Shown here piece by piece: positions 7,810 through 16,513 of a stretch of 64,000 nucleotides of DNA. Both the position numbers and the translations under genes were made by a program. Origin of the DNA: Syntrophaceae bacterium UBA7520 (lineage in GTDB: Bacteria > Desulfobacterota > Syntrophia > Syntrophales > Smithellaceae); the NCBI GenBank assembly GCA_002478265.1, contig DLNC01000003.1, positions 23,013-87,012 on the forward strand, given 5' to 3'. A model generated the notes under the pieces. It was not told the DNA's origin. It saw only the letters and a list, made by a program, of their open reading frames with translations, and did not search any database. The first letter of the stretch is position 1. Each line of letters starts with the position of its first letter.

Positions 7810-8427
7810 ATGGAGCTGACTGCTTTTTATAATTCGGATTTTTTCGCGCTGGTTGTCATACCCGTGCTGATTTTTCTGGCGCGCATCTGCGACGTGACTT
7901 TGGATACGGCGCGTATCATTTACGTTTCACGCGGCATGAAACTGCTGGCCGCGCTAATCGGTTTTTTTGAAGTGTTGATCTGGCTTATCTCCATTACCCA
8001 GATCATACAAAACCTCACCAATATCATTTATTATATCGCCTATGCCGGCGGCTTCGCCATGGGGAATTACATCGGCATTTATCTGGAAGACCGAATGGCC
8101 ATCGGCACCGTGATTATCAGAATAATCACGCAGAAAGACGCCACAGAACTGGTCGCGCATCTCAAGGATGAAGGTTACGGCGTAACCTACATCGACGCCA
8201 AGGGCTCTATGGGGCCGGTCAAGGTAGTGTTCAGCATCATCAAAAGAAAAGATATACGGAACGTGCTGGGAATCATCCGCAAGTTCAATCCTTTGTCTTT
8301 TTATACCATCGAGGACGTGCGCTCTTTCCGGGAAGGGGTTTTTCGTAAAAAACAAAGAAGACCGCTGCTTCCTGGGTTGAAAAAAAAGCGAAAAACCAAA
8401 GAAAATACTCAGGAAGAAAAAAAGTAA
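7810..8427 (+). CDS. UPF0316 membrane protein with DUF2179 domain
   Basis: A 205-residue protein with the UPF0316 arrangement. Three hydrophobic segments fill residues 10-95 (FFALVVIPVLIFLARICDVTLDTARIIYVSRG is the family's opening signature). A soluble DUF2179 domain follows at about 105-165 (IRIITQKDATELVAHLKDEGYGVTYIDAKGSMGPVKVVFSIIKRKD). DUF2179 domains are also found at the end of YitT-type membrane proteins and are thought to be regulatory, with an ACT/PII-like fold. The extreme C-terminus is basic (KKQRRPLLPGLKKKRKTK). The molecular function is not known. A good promoter and AGGA precede the ATG. It appears monocistronic. Confidence 0.8.
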   Translation: MELTAFYNSDFFALVVIPVLIFLARICDVTLDTARIIYVSRGMKLLAALIGFFEVLIWLISITQIIQNLTNIIYYIAYAGGFAMGNYIGIYLEDRMAIGTVIIRIITQKDATELVAHLKDEGYGVTYIDAKGSMGPVKVVFSIIKRKDIRNVLGIIRKFNPLSFYTIEDVRSFREGVFRKKQRRPLLPGLKKKRKTKENTQEEKK

Positions 8428-8570
8428 GGCACCGCAATTCATACCGTATTCTCCCGTATTATCGGCGCCATGTGATTTTTTTGCGCTGTATCTTATGAGC
8501 TTGACAGTTTTTTTTATTTTGTTAAGAGATAACACATGCGCTATTCACAAAACATAAGGAGGTAATTTTT

Positions 8571-9338
8571 ATGGGCTACAGTAACATCATTGTATCAACG
8601 CAGGATTTTATCACCACCATCACCCTGAACCGCCCCCCGACGAATTCCGTTAATCTGGGCATCCGTGAAGAACTGAATCAGGCGGTAACCGAAGCGGAAC
8701 AGAGCAAGGAAACCCGCGTGGTAATCATCACCGGCGCGGGAGACAAAGGCTTTTGCGCGGGCATGGATGTAAGCGACATTGCCAATATCAGCAAGGGCCC
8801 GAACGGCAACGACATCATGAACAAAATAGAACGTTCCACAAAACCGTTCATCGCGGCGATAAACGGCTACGCCCTGGGTGGCGGCTGCGAAATCGCGTTG
8901 GCCTGCCATTTCCGTTTTATGACGGATAATCCCAAAGCGCTCATCGGCTGTCCGGAACTGAATCTGGGCATCACTCCCGGCTGGGGCGGCATTCAGCGCC
9001 TACCCAGACTTCTGGGCAAACCCAAAGCGCTGGATATGATAATTTTCGCCAAAAGACTCACTCCGCCCGAAGCGCTGGCCATCGGCCTGGTAGATAAAGT
9101 TTTTCCCGCCGCGGACTTAATCAAAGAAACCACGGCTTTCGCCCAGGCGCTGGCCAAACGTCCTCCCTTAGCCGTCAGCGCGGTGCTGCAGGGCATGAGC
9201 GTCGGGCTGGAAAAAGGCCTGGAGGAAGGCCTGCGCGTGGATAAAGAATGGTCGGCAAGACTCGGCCAGAGCAAAGATGCGGTCGAAGGAATGACGGCGT
9301 TTTTCGAAAAGCGCGAGCCAAACTTTAAGGGCGAATAA
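8571..9338 (+). CDS. Enoyl-CoA hydratase/isomerase (crotonase family)
   Basis: A 255-residue cytoplasmic crotonase that probably hydrates trans-2-enoyl-CoA in beta-oxidation. The oxyanion-hole segment is DKGFCAGMDVSDI. Both catalytic glutamates typical of true hydratases are present: the Glu in GGGCEIALACHFRF and the Glu in CPELNLGITPGWGGIQRLPRLLG. The second segment is the classic family signature. AAGGAGGT lies 8 bases upstream of the ATG at 8571. A TTGACA at 8501-8506 could be its -35, although no good -10 follows. The next gene (SMP-30-like) starts 21 bp downstream on the same strand. Substrate chain length cannot be read from the sequence. Confidence 0.88.
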   Translation: MGYSNIIVSTQDFITTITLNRPPTNSVNLGIREELNQAVTEAEQSKETRVVIITGAGDKGFCAGMDVSDIANISKGPNGNDIMNKIERSTKPFIAAINGYALGGGCEIALACHFRFMTDNPKALIGCPELNLGITPGWGGIQRLPRLLGKPKALDMIIFAKRLTPPEALAIGLVDKVFPAADLIKETTAFAQALAKRPPLAVSAVLQGMSVGLEKGLEEGLRVDKEWSARLGQSKDAVEGMTAFFEKREPNFKGE

Positions 9339-9359
9339 CTTTATCGACGAGATTCATGA

Positions 9360-10232
9360 ATGAAAATCGATGTTAGCAGCGTAAAAACAACGGGCCGCGG
9401 CTTGGTGCGCCCCGAAGGAGTCATGGCTTTAGATGATGGGCGTATCTACACTGCTGATGGACGCGGCCGGTGTACCCGCATTGAAAAAGACGGACATACC
9501 GGCTTTTGGGGAAATTTAGGCGGCGTGCCCAACGGCATCTGCATTGATGAAAAAGGCAATTGCATTGTCGCCAACATCGGCAACGGCCAGGTGCAGTCAT
9601 TGGCGCCGGACGGAACACACATAGTCTTAATGACGCATGCCGAGGGCAAAAGAATGTCGAGCCCCAATTTCCCGTTTGTCGATTCCGGGGGAAGGCTATG
9701 GGTTTCCAATTCCACCGCTCTGCCGGATATCGAATCCGCCCTGCAGTCTCCCGTTGCCGACGGGTGCCTGGTGGTCATTATCAACGGCGAGGCCAAAATT
9801 GTCGCGGAAGGTATCTGCTTTGCCAACGGTGTGTCCGTCGACGAAAAGGAAGAATTTGTTTACGTGGCGGAAACAATGAAAAAACGTATTTTACGCTATC
9901 GCATCAACAACGATGCCACCGTGAGCGAGCCAGAAATTTACGGGCCGGATTCCCTGGGGCCTTTTGGTTTTCCCGACGGCATTGCTTTTGACGAGGCAGG
10001 CAATCTCTGGGTGGCGCTGCCCGCGCAAAACGCCATCGGCTACATAAATCCCGCGCGCGAATTCGAAATCTATCTTGAGGATCCCGAACAAAAAGTTTTA
10101 CGCCGTCCGGCCAATATTTGCTTCGGCGGAAAAGAAAGAAAAACCGCTTTTATCGGCTCTCTCGATGGCACAAATGTTCCGTACTTTGCCGTGCCGTATC
10201 CGGGGGCAAGGCTCATCCATCAGAAAATTTAA
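9360..10232 (+). CDS. SMP-30/gluconolactonase/LRE-like beta-propeller protein
   Basis: A 290-residue six-bladed beta-propeller hydrolase of the SMP-30 family. Repeated blade elements are visible, such as RPEGVMALDDGRIYTADGRGR, GVPNGICIDEKGNCIVANIGNGQV, FANGVSVDEKEEFVYVAETMKKRILRY and GFPDGIAFDEAGNLWVAL. The conserved metal-site residues of the family (Glu in RPEG, Asn in CFANGVS, Asp in FPDG) are in place. These enzymes open lactones or esters, but the substrate varies widely. It follows the crotonase by 21 bp and ends just before a strong terminator. The Shine-Dalgarno sequence is weak, so translation may be coupled to the upstream gene. Confidence 0.82.
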   Translation: MKIDVSSVKTTGRGLVRPEGVMALDDGRIYTADGRGRCTRIEKDGHTGFWGNLGGVPNGICIDEKGNCIVANIGNGQVQSLAPDGTHIVLMTHAEGKRMSSPNFPFVDSGGRLWVSNSTALPDIESALQSPVADGCLVVIINGEAKIVAEGICFANGVSVDEKEEFVYVAETMKKRILRYRINNDATVSEPEIYGPDSLGPFGFPDGIAFDEAGNLWVALPAQNAIGYINPAREFEIYLEDPEQKVLRRPANICFGGKERKTAFIGSLDGTNVPYFAVPYPGARLIHQKI

Positions 10233-10241
10233 TCCATACAA

Positions 10242-10269
10242 AAACCCCCGGCGTTGGCGCCGGGGGTTT
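10242..10269. terminator. Bidirectional terminator between SMP-30-like gene and maoC
   Basis: A 12-bp perfect stem, AAACCCCCGGCG / CGCCGGGGGTTT, around a TTGG loop. It has A residues on one side and T residues on the other, so it can act as an intrinsic terminator for both converging genes. Confidence 0.8.
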
Positions 10270-10275
10270 CTCAAC

Positions 10276-10734
10276 TTAGAAAAACAGCATGCCCAGAGCT
10301 TCGGCGATGCAGGCGGGCTTTTCCTGACCCTGGATTTCAATCGTGTGCGTGACAGTCATCAGAATTCTCCCCGGGCCTTTTTCCTCGACGGCAGTGATAA
10401 CCATTTTCGAGCGCACGCGCGAACCTGCCGGCACGGGATTGATGAAACGGACTTTGTTCAGACCGTAATTGACTGACATCTTCAATCCTTCGGGAATATA
10501 CTTCGCTGATTTACTAAAAACTGGAATCAACGAAAGAGTCAGAAAACCATGACCGATCGGGCCACCGAAAGGCCCCTTTTTTGCTTTTTCAATATCCACG
10601 TGAATCCACTGATGGTCTTCCGTGGCATCGGCAAAGCGGTTGATTCTGTCCTGGTCGATGAGTATCCATTCACTCACGCCGTTTTCCTTGCCTACCAAAG
10701 TTTTAATTTTATCCGCTGATACTGATTCGGGCAT
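10276..10734 (-). CDS. MaoC-like (R)-enoyl-CoA hydratase
   Basis: A 152-residue hot-dog fold protein. The hydratase-2 motif is present as FADATEDHQWIHVDIEKA, with the catalytic Asp and His, followed by GPFGGPIGHGFLTLSL, the family's second signature. These enzymes add water to trans-2-enoyl-CoA to give the (R)-3-hydroxyacyl-CoA. That is used in PHA synthesis or in alternative beta-oxidation. The gene lies 26 bp downstream of a 2-hydroxyacid dehydrogenase on the same strand and probably shares its transcript. Length is normal for a single-domain MaoC/NodN-type protein. Confidence 0.87.
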   Translation of the reverse strand: MPESVSADKIKTLVGKENGVSEWILIDQDRINRFADATEDHQWIHVDIEKAKKGPFGGPIGHGFLTLSLIPVFSKSAKYIPEGLKMSVNYGLNKVRFINPVPAGSRVRSKMVITAVEEKGPGRILMTVTHTIEIQGQEKPACIAEALGMLFF

Positions 10735-10760
10735 AAATTTCTCCTTTTCTTGTTATTCGT

Positions 10761-11729
10761 TTATAATACCCAGAGAGGTTTATCTCCTTTTAACGCGCGG
10801 GCCAGATTCTCCAGAGCCATATTGATAATACGCCCTCCTGACTCGCGGGTGGAGCCGGCCAGATGACAGGTCAAAATCATATTGGGCAGTCCGAAATACG
10901 GATGATTTTGCGGCGGCGGCTCTTCGGCAAAAACATCAGAAGCGGCAAAGGCAATTTTCTTTTCGCGCAGCGCCTGCGCCAGCGCCTCTTCATCCACCAG
11001 CGCCCCGCGTCCCACATTAATGATGATGGCGGATGGCTTCATCAGCGCGAGCTTTGCCGCATCGATAATTTTTGTGGTTTCGGGCAGAAGCGGCAGATGA
11101 ATACTGATCACATCCGCGGTTTTAAAAATTTCCTCCATTGAAGCGAAAGAAGCGCCGTATTTTTTTTCTTCCGCCGCACTCAATTTCACAATGTCATAAT
11201 AAAGAAGTTTAACGCCGAACGGCGCCAGCCGCTCGGCCACGGCGCGCGCCGTGCGCCCCATTCCCAAAAGGCCGTAGGTTTTGCCGTTGATCTCAAAGAT
11301 TCCCGTCCTTTGCGCTTCCGTGAAAAGCCATTCTCCCTCATGAGTTTTCGCGTTATAGTAAGGAAGGTTTTTCAGCGCTGCCAAAGCCAGCATAATTGTG
11401 TGTTCAGCCACGCCGATATCATTGGCGCCGGGCGTGTTGGCCACGGGAATACCTAATTCCTTACAGGCGGCAATATCGATATGATTGTAGCCGACACTCG
11501 GCTGCTGGATGAGCTTTAGCTTTTTGGCGGATTTAACCACCGCGCGGGTGATCGGCGTAATTCCGGTATAATCGCCCAACGCTATATCCGCATCGGCGAA
11601 TTCGGCGGCGAGCTTTTCTTCCGGAATATTGTGCGCATCAACCACACTAAAATCGATTCCCGTAACCTTGGTTTCAATCAGACTCTTCAGGCCACTGCCG
11701 GATAAGGGGGCGGTATTTACTATTTTCAT
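10761..11729 (-). CDS. D-2-hydroxyacid dehydrogenase (NAD-dependent)
   Basis: A 322-residue dehydrogenase of the D-isomer-specific family. The start at 11729 (MKIVNTAPLSGSG) is chosen over an upstream in-frame ATG because GAGGT sits just before it. The N- and C-terminal segments form the catalytic domain. The NAD-binding fold begins at GLLGMGRTARAVAERL. Catalytic residues are visible as Arg in NVGRGALVDEEAL, Glu in FAEEPPPQNHPYFG and His in CHLAGSTRESGG. It interconverts 2-keto acids and D-2-hydroxy acids (phosphoglycerate, glycerate or lactate are possible). The residues around the active site do not settle which. It lies upstream of maoC and divergent from the thiolase. Confidence 0.87.
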   Translation of the reverse strand: MKIVNTAPLSGSGLKSLIETKVTGIDFSVVDAHNIPEEKLAAEFADADIALGDYTGITPITRAVVKSAKKLKLIQQPSVGYNHIDIAACKELGIPVANTPGANDIGVAEHTIMLALAALKNLPYYNAKTHEGEWLFTEAQRTGIFEINGKTYGLLGMGRTARAVAERLAPFGVKLLYYDIVKLSAAEEKKYGASFASMEEIFKTADVISIHLPLLPETTKIIDAAKLALMKPSAIIINVGRGALVDEEALAQALREKKIAFAASDVFAEEPPPQNHPYFGLPNMILTCHLAGSTRESGGRIINMALENLARALKGDKPLWVL

Positions 11730-11783
11730 AAGACCTCGTTTAATGCACAAATTTGGTGAAATGCTTCTTGATTCTCCTAAAAC

Positions 11784-11803
11784 ATTGACAGTCCAATGTC
11801 AAT
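11784..11803. promoter_or_regulatory. Inverted repeat between divergent dehydrogenase and thiolase genes
   Basis: ATTGACA-N6-TGTCAAT, 7-bp perfect arms, in the 191-bp gap between divergent genes. It lies 43 bp upstream of the thiolase -35 box and 55 bp from the dehydrogenase start. It could be a regulator's operator. Each arm also contains a TTGACA, so it may simply be back-to-back -35 elements. Confidence 0.35.
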
Positions 11804-11845
11804 AAGCTGCAAACTTTCCTTTTTATTCCGGATACTTAAATTCTC

Positions 11846-11875
11846 TTGACGATGGGGCGTACTTGTTCGTATACT
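11846..11875 (+). promoter_or_regulatory. Promoter for the thiolase gene cluster
   Basis: TTGACG (11846-11851), 18-base spacer, TATACT (11870-11875), 45 bp before the thiolase ATG. The match to the sigma70 consensus is good. Confidence 0.55.
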
Positions 11876-11920
11876 AAATTCATTCAACCAAGTCTTTATA
11901 AATAAAATGGAGAAATAATT

Positions 11921-13102
11921 ATGAAAGAGATTTATCTGGTGGCCAGCGCGCGCACGGGAATCGCCAAAGCGGGCAAAAATTCCTGGTTTGCTAATATCCG
12001 CGCGGATGATTTATCCGCTCTCGTGATGAACGAAGTCATCCACCGCGCGGAGCTTGCGGATAAAAAAGAGCAGCTCGATGACGTGATCTGGGGTGGCACG
12101 TATTTAATGAAAGACATGGGCTCCAACATCGGCCGTTACGCAGGCATCATGGCGGGACTACCGCATAGCGTGCCCGGCTGCACGGTGGATCGCTTATGTT
12201 CCTCCGGCCTACAAGCCATCGCCTTTGCCGTCGCCTCAATAAATATGGGCTGGGCCGATTTGATCTTGGCTGGCGGCGTTCAGCACATGACGCATGTCCC
12301 GATGGGCACGGGCACCGACCCCAACCCCCGGCTCAAAGAGTTTACCGATCCACAGATGATTTCCATGGGCTACACGGCGGAAATGGTGGCGCGCAAATAT
12401 AACATCTCCCGCAGAGAACAAGATGAATTTGCCGTGGAAAGCCACGCCAAAGCGCACGAAGCCACGCAAAAAGGTCTTTTCCGAGAAGAGATTTTACCGA
12501 TTGAAGCTGACGCGCCCACGGAAGATGGCAGTACCAAAAAGGTTTTGGTTAACCGCGATCAGGGCATCCGTCCAGGAACATCGCTTGAGACACTGGCGAA
12601 ACTCGAGCCAGTTTTCATGAAAGATGAAAAAGCCACGGTCACCGCAGGCAACTCCAGCCAGGTCAACGACGCGGCGGCATGCGTGCTGGTAGCCAGCGCT
12701 GAAAAATGCAGGGAGTTAGGTCTGAAACCAAAAATGAAGCTCGTTGAATACACGGTGGTCGGAGTGGATCCCAAATATATGGGCATCGGGCCGGCTGTGG
12801 CCATTCCCAAAGTTTTAAAAAAAGCCGGATTGAAAAAAGAAGACATCGGACTTTGGGAAATCAACGAGGCCTTCGCCTCCCAGGCACTCTATTGCGTCAA
12901 CGAACTGGGCATCCGCAATCATAAATTGCTCAATCCTCGCGGCAGTGGCATCGCGCTGGGTCATCCGCTGGGCTGTACCGGCGCAAGAATTGCCACCACG
13001 CTGATGCACGAAATGCCTTACTACGGCGTGAAATACGCGGTGGAAAGCATGTGCGTCGGCCACGGCCAGGGCGCGGCAGCCATCTGGGAGTGGGTAGGAT
13101 AA
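11921..13102 (+). CDS. Acetyl-CoA acetyltransferase (thiolase)
   Basis: A 393-residue thiolase of normal length. The nucleophilic cysteine is Cys93 in DRLCSSGLQAIAFA. The other catalytic elements are His348 in GHPLGCTGAR and Cys378 in MCVGHGQGAA, with NEAFASQALY in between. It cleaves 3-ketoacyl-CoA to acetyl-CoA plus a shortened acyl-CoA, or condenses two acetyl-CoA. GGAG precedes the ATG. It opens a plus-strand series of acyl-CoA and ketoacid genes running to 18939. The direction (degradation or synthesis) is not visible from the sequence, but the beta-oxidation-like neighbours favour degradation. Confidence 0.93.
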   Translation: MKEIYLVASARTGIAKAGKNSWFANIRADDLSALVMNEVIHRAELADKKEQLDDVIWGGTYLMKDMGSNIGRYAGIMAGLPHSVPGCTVDRLCSSGLQAIAFAVASINMGWADLILAGGVQHMTHVPMGTGTDPNPRLKEFTDPQMISMGYTAEMVARKYNISRREQDEFAVESHAKAHEATQKGLFREEILPIEADAPTEDGSTKKVLVNRDQGIRPGTSLETLAKLEPVFMKDEKATVTAGNSSQVNDAAACVLVASAEKCRELGLKPKMKLVEYTVVGVDPKYMGIGPAVAIPKVLKKAGLKKEDIGLWEINEAFASQALYCVNELGIRNHKLLNPRGSGIALGHPLGCTGARIATTLMHEMPYYGVKYAVESMCVGHGQGAAAIWEWVG

Positions 13103-13139
13103 ATAATCTTGTGCACAACTTTAAATTGAGGAGTCTTGT

Positions 13140-14693
13140 ATGACCGGAGCGGAAGCAATTTTACAAACGGCGAAAGACGCGGGCGTGGACATATGCTTTG
13201 CCAATGCAGGGACGACCGAGCTGCCTTTGGTGGCGTCTTTCGATAAGGTAAGCGGCATTCGCCCCGTGCTGGGGCTGTTTGAAGGCGTATGCACTGGCGC
13301 GGCGGACGGCTACGGACGCGTCACGCAAAAACCGGCGATGACGCTTCTGCATTTAGGTCCGGGCTTGGCCAACGGGATTGCCAACCTGCACAACGCGCGG
13401 CGCGCGAAGACGCCCATTTTCAATGTTATCGGCGAGCATGCCTCTTGGCATCTGGCCGCCGATCCTCCTTTGAACATGGACATAAAATCTCTGGCCAAGC
13501 CGGTTTCGGGCTGGCTCAAAACCAGCCGCTCGGCAAACACTCTCGCCCGCGACACGGCCGCGGCGCTCAACGCTTCTCTTTACGGCCAAATCTCCACGCT
13601 GATTGTTCCGGCGAATTACCAGTGGTTGGAATACAACGAAAAAAAAATTGCAATCCCTAAATTTAAATTCGCAGCTCCGAGCCGCAAAAAAATTCAGGCA
13701 GCGGCAAATCTCATCAAAAAAGCGGCCAAGCCCGCTTTGATTTTGGGCGGGCGCGCCCTACGCAAAGAAGGGCTCATCACAGCCGCAAAAATCAAGGCGG
13801 CCACCGGCTGCGATTTGTTGATGGTGACCTTTCCCGCTTATCTGGATCGCGGCGCGGGCCTGCCGATGCTCACCAGAATTCCTTATTTTCCGGAGCAGGC
13901 CACCCAGCTTTTGGTCGCGTACGACTCTTTTGTTTTGGTGGGAGCGGATGAACCGGTTGCGTTTTTCGGCTATCAGGAAGGACCAAGTTTTTATCTGAAT
14001 TCCCGGCAAAAGAAAATCAGGATCGACGGCGACAAGCAGGATACGGCGCTGGCACTGGAGGAGTTGGCGGATACTCTCGGTATTCGCACTAACATCGATA
14101 CAACTTCGGTTTTAGCCAACTATACGCTGCCGGAAATGCCCGCGGGAAAATTAAACTCGCAGAAACTCGGCGCGGTCATCGCCAATCTGCAGCCTGAAGG
14201 TTGCATCATTGCGGAAGAAGGAGTGACCGCCGGCGCGCCTTACTACACGCTCGCGCAAACTTTGAAACCGCACAGTCATCTGTCACTCACCGGCGGCGCC
14301 ATCGGCATGGGCCTGCCCCTAGCTCTGGGGGCGGCGCTGGCCTGTCCGGCAAGACAAGTCATCAACATCGAAGCCGACGGCAGCGCCATGTACACCGTAC
14401 AGACGCTCTGGTCGCTGGCGCATGAAAAGGCCAATGTCATTACGATCATTTGCTCCAACCGCAAATATTTCACGATTGAATTCGAATGCCGCCGCACGGG
14501 GATTAATTCGCTGGGCGAAGCGGCCGCGGCACTGATTACAATGGATAACCCTCCCCTAGACTGGATAGCGCTGAGCAAATCCATGGGCGTGCCTGCCGTT
14601 TGCGTGGGCACCGCGGAAGAATTGGCCCAGGAATTAAAAGCGGCGCTTAATGAACCGGGGCCGCATCTGATTGAAGCGGTACTGGGCAGATAA
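13140..14693 (+). CDS. Thiamine pyrophosphate-dependent enzyme, acetolactate synthase/benzoylformate decarboxylase-like
   Basis: A 517-residue TPP enzyme with the three-domain plan: the PYR domain (residues 1 to about 165, activating Glu in LFEGVCTGAADGYGR), a central domain (about 185-320), and the PP domain with the Mg/TPP motif EADGSAMYTVQTLWSLAHEKANVITIICSN. It resembles the actinobacterial IlvX-type proteins more than true IlvB: it lacks the usual FAD-binding features in the middle, and there is no small subunit gene nearby. The first Gly-Asp of the usual GDG motif is replaced by Glu-Ala-Asp. Possible reactions are decarboxylation of a 2-keto acid or carboligation. GAGGAG precedes the ATG. 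It lies between a thiolase and a quinone oxidoreductase. Confidence 0.78.
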   Translation: MTGAEAILQTAKDAGVDICFANAGTTELPLVASFDKVSGIRPVLGLFEGVCTGAADGYGRVTQKPAMTLLHLGPGLANGIANLHNARRAKTPIFNVIGEHASWHLAADPPLNMDIKSLAKPVSGWLKTSRSANTLARDTAAALNASLYGQISTLIVPANYQWLEYNEKKIAIPKFKFAAPSRKKIQAAANLIKKAAKPALILGGRALRKEGLITAAKIKAATGCDLLMVTFPAYLDRGAGLPMLTRIPYFPEQATQLLVAYDSFVLVGADEPVAFFGYQEGPSFYLNSRQKKIRIDGDKQDTALALEELADTLGIRTNIDTTSVLANYTLPEMPAGKLNSQKLGAVIANLQPEGCIIAEEGVTAGAPYYTLAQTLKPHSHLSLTGGAIGMGLPLALGAALACPARQVINIEADGSAMYTVQTLWSLAHEKANVITIICSNRKYFTIEFECRRTGINSLGEAAAALITMDNPPLDWIALSKSMGVPAVCVGTAEELAQELKAALNEPGPHLIEAVLGR

Positions 14694-14697
14694 AAAT

Positions 14698-15696
14698 ATG
14701 GATTTCCCAACAAGCATGAAATACATCGACCACGGCACAGGCGGTGGCGCTTCCTGTCTGAAAATCAAGGAAGGGGCGTTGCCGCAGTTGCAACCGGGCT
14801 GCGTGCTGATTGAAGTAGCTTACGCGGGCGTGAACCGCCCGGACATTTTTCAGCGCGCAGGAGCCTACCCTCCGCCGGTCGGAGCTTCACCCGTATTGGG
14901 ATTGGAAGTAGCCGGAAAAATCGCGGCCAAGGCCGATGATGTTCAACAATGGAAGATAAACGATTTGGTTTGCGCGCTGACCCCCGGCGGCGGTTATGCC
15001 GAATATTGCCTCGTGCCCGCGGCTCACTGTTTGCCCGTACCCAAAACCCTGTCTCTTGCCGAGGCGGCGGCGCTGCCGGAAAATTACTTTACCGTCTGGT
15101 CGAATGTCTTTGAGCGCGGCCAGCTCAAAGCGGGCGAAAAATTTCTCGTGCACGGGGGCGCGGGCGGCATCGGCTACACGGCGATTCAACTGGCCAAGGC
15201 CTTCGGCGCGACGGTTTTTACGACGGTGACGGGCGAGGAAAAAATCGCCGCCGTCAAGAAACTGGGCGCTGATTTCATTTTCGATTACAAAAAACAGGAC
15301 TGGGCCGAAGAAATTAAAAAGACTGTCGGAAGAACGGGGCTTGATTGCATTCTGGATTTTATCGGCGGCGATTATATTCAGAAGAACCTGAAACTGCTCG
15401 GCACGAACGGCCGACTCATCCAAATTGCTTTTTTGCAGGGCGCCAGAGTGGAGCTTGACTGCCTGCCGATTTTGACCAGAAATCTAACCTTCACCGGCTC
15501 CATGCTGCGGCCGCGCTCCAACGAAGAAAAAGCCGCTATCGCCGCGGCGCTTTATAAAAATGTCTGGCCGCTTCTGGCGGACAAAAAGCTGCAGATAATC
15601 ATTCATAAAATTTTTCCGCTGGCTCAAGCGGCCGCGGCGCATGAACTCATGGAGGCATCCGAACATATCGGAAAAATCGTGCTCAAGGTCCAATGA
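14698..15696 (+). CDS. Zinc-independent quinone oxidoreductase (MDR family, PIG3-like)
   Basis: A 332-residue NAD(P)H-dependent medium-chain reductase. The N-terminal half has AYAGVNRPDIFQRAGAYPPPVGASPVLGLEVAG, typical of the TP53I3/PIG3 quinone oxidoreductase branch, and lacks the zinc-binding Cys and His of alcohol dehydrogenases. The Rossmann motif VHGGAGGIGYTAIQLAKAFGA begins at about residue 152. The start at 14698 avoids overlap with the previous gene. An in-frame ATG further up, at 14671, would lie inside that gene's 3' end. Such enzymes reduce quinones or enones. With its operon neighbours it could reduce an enoyl intermediate, but the substrate is unknown. Confidence 0.85.
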   Translation: MDFPTSMKYIDHGTGGGASCLKIKEGALPQLQPGCVLIEVAYAGVNRPDIFQRAGAYPPPVGASPVLGLEVAGKIAAKADDVQQWKINDLVCALTPGGGYAEYCLVPAAHCLPVPKTLSLAEAAALPENYFTVWSNVFERGQLKAGEKFLVHGGAGGIGYTAIQLAKAFGATVFTTVTGEEKIAAVKKLGADFIFDYKKQDWAEEIKKTVGRTGLDCILDFIGGDYIQKNLKLLGTNGRLIQIAFLQGARVELDCLPILTRNLTFTGSMLRPRSNEEKAAIAAALYKNVWPLLADKKLQIIIHKIFPLAQAAAAHELMEASEHIGKIVLKVQ

Positions 15697-15773
15697 AACC
15701 GCTTGACGCACGCGCGGCTTCCCTTATATAACCCACAAAAACATGCTTATAAAGCAATATGAGGTATAAAAAA

Positions 15774-16475
15774 ATGACCAAAATGCATTATTCTCTGGAA
15801 GACAAAATCGCGATCATTACACTGGATGACGGAAAAATGAACGTCATGAACTGGGATTTTTTTAAAGAGCTAAACGATTGTCTCGACCGCGCCTTGGCCG
15901 ACAAAGCCTCTGTCCTTATTTTCACGGGGCGTCAGGGCATCTTTTCCGCCGGCTTGGATCTGAAGCTTCTGCCCACTCTTTCCACCATTGAGGAACAGCT
16001 CAAGTTTCAAAAAACCTTCGCCACCGTAATGCTGCGGGTATATCTTTTCCCCATTCCGACTATCGCGGCCTACACGGGGCATTCCATCGCGGGCGGAGCC
16101 ATTCTCTCTTACGCGTGTGACCGCTTTATTCTCGGCGACGGCCCCTACAAGCTTCAAATCAATGAAGTGGCCAATAAAATGATTTTGACCAGCTGGATTT
16201 TGCTCATCTGCCGCTCCTCGATTCCCCATCCGCACTGGAAAGAAACCCTGCTGCACGCGCGGGCATATTCGCCAAGAGAGGCATTTGAACGGGGTATCGT
16301 TGATGATCTGATCGCGCCGGAAAATAACGTGATGGATGCGGCAAAAGCATTCGCCCGAGAACTTTTTGCGCTTCACGGCCCAGCTTACGCCTTTACCAAA
16401 AAACTCATGCGCCAGGAAGAAGCCGACAAAGCATTAAGCTCTTTGGAAAAAGAACTGCGCGAGTGGGCAAAATAA
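15774..16475 (+). CDS. Enoyl-CoA hydratase/isomerase-like protein with a missing catalytic Glu
   Basis: A 233-residue crotonase-fold protein. The start is set at 15774 because GAGGT at 15761-15765 is 8 bases upstream. The oxyanion-hole segment GIFSAGLDLKLL and the GHSIAGGAILSYACDRF helix are recognisable. The position that holds the first catalytic Glu in true hydratases (GGxCE) is Ile here. The second Glu is kept in INEVANKM. This pattern fits an isomerase or another crotonase activity better than enoyl-CoA hydratase. It sits 77 bp after the quinone oxidoreductase and upstream of a patatin-like gene on the same strand. Confidence 0.78.
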   Translation: MTKMHYSLEDKIAIITLDDGKMNVMNWDFFKELNDCLDRALADKASVLIFTGRQGIFSAGLDLKLLPTLSTIEEQLKFQKTFATVMLRVYLFPIPTIAAYTGHSIAGGAILSYACDRFILGDGPYKLQINEVANKMILTSWILLICRSSIPHPHWKETLLHARAYSPREAFERGIVDDLIAPENNVMDAAKAFARELFALHGPAYAFTKKLMRQEEADKALSSLEKELREWAK

Positions 16476-16513
16476 AAAATGTTCAATCCAAGCGGCCGTA
16501 AAACAATTTTTTT

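Noticed and set aside
14671..14697. Upstream ATG for the quinone oxidoreductase
   Set aside because: It lies within the end of the TPP-enzyme gene and adds residues not seen in the family.
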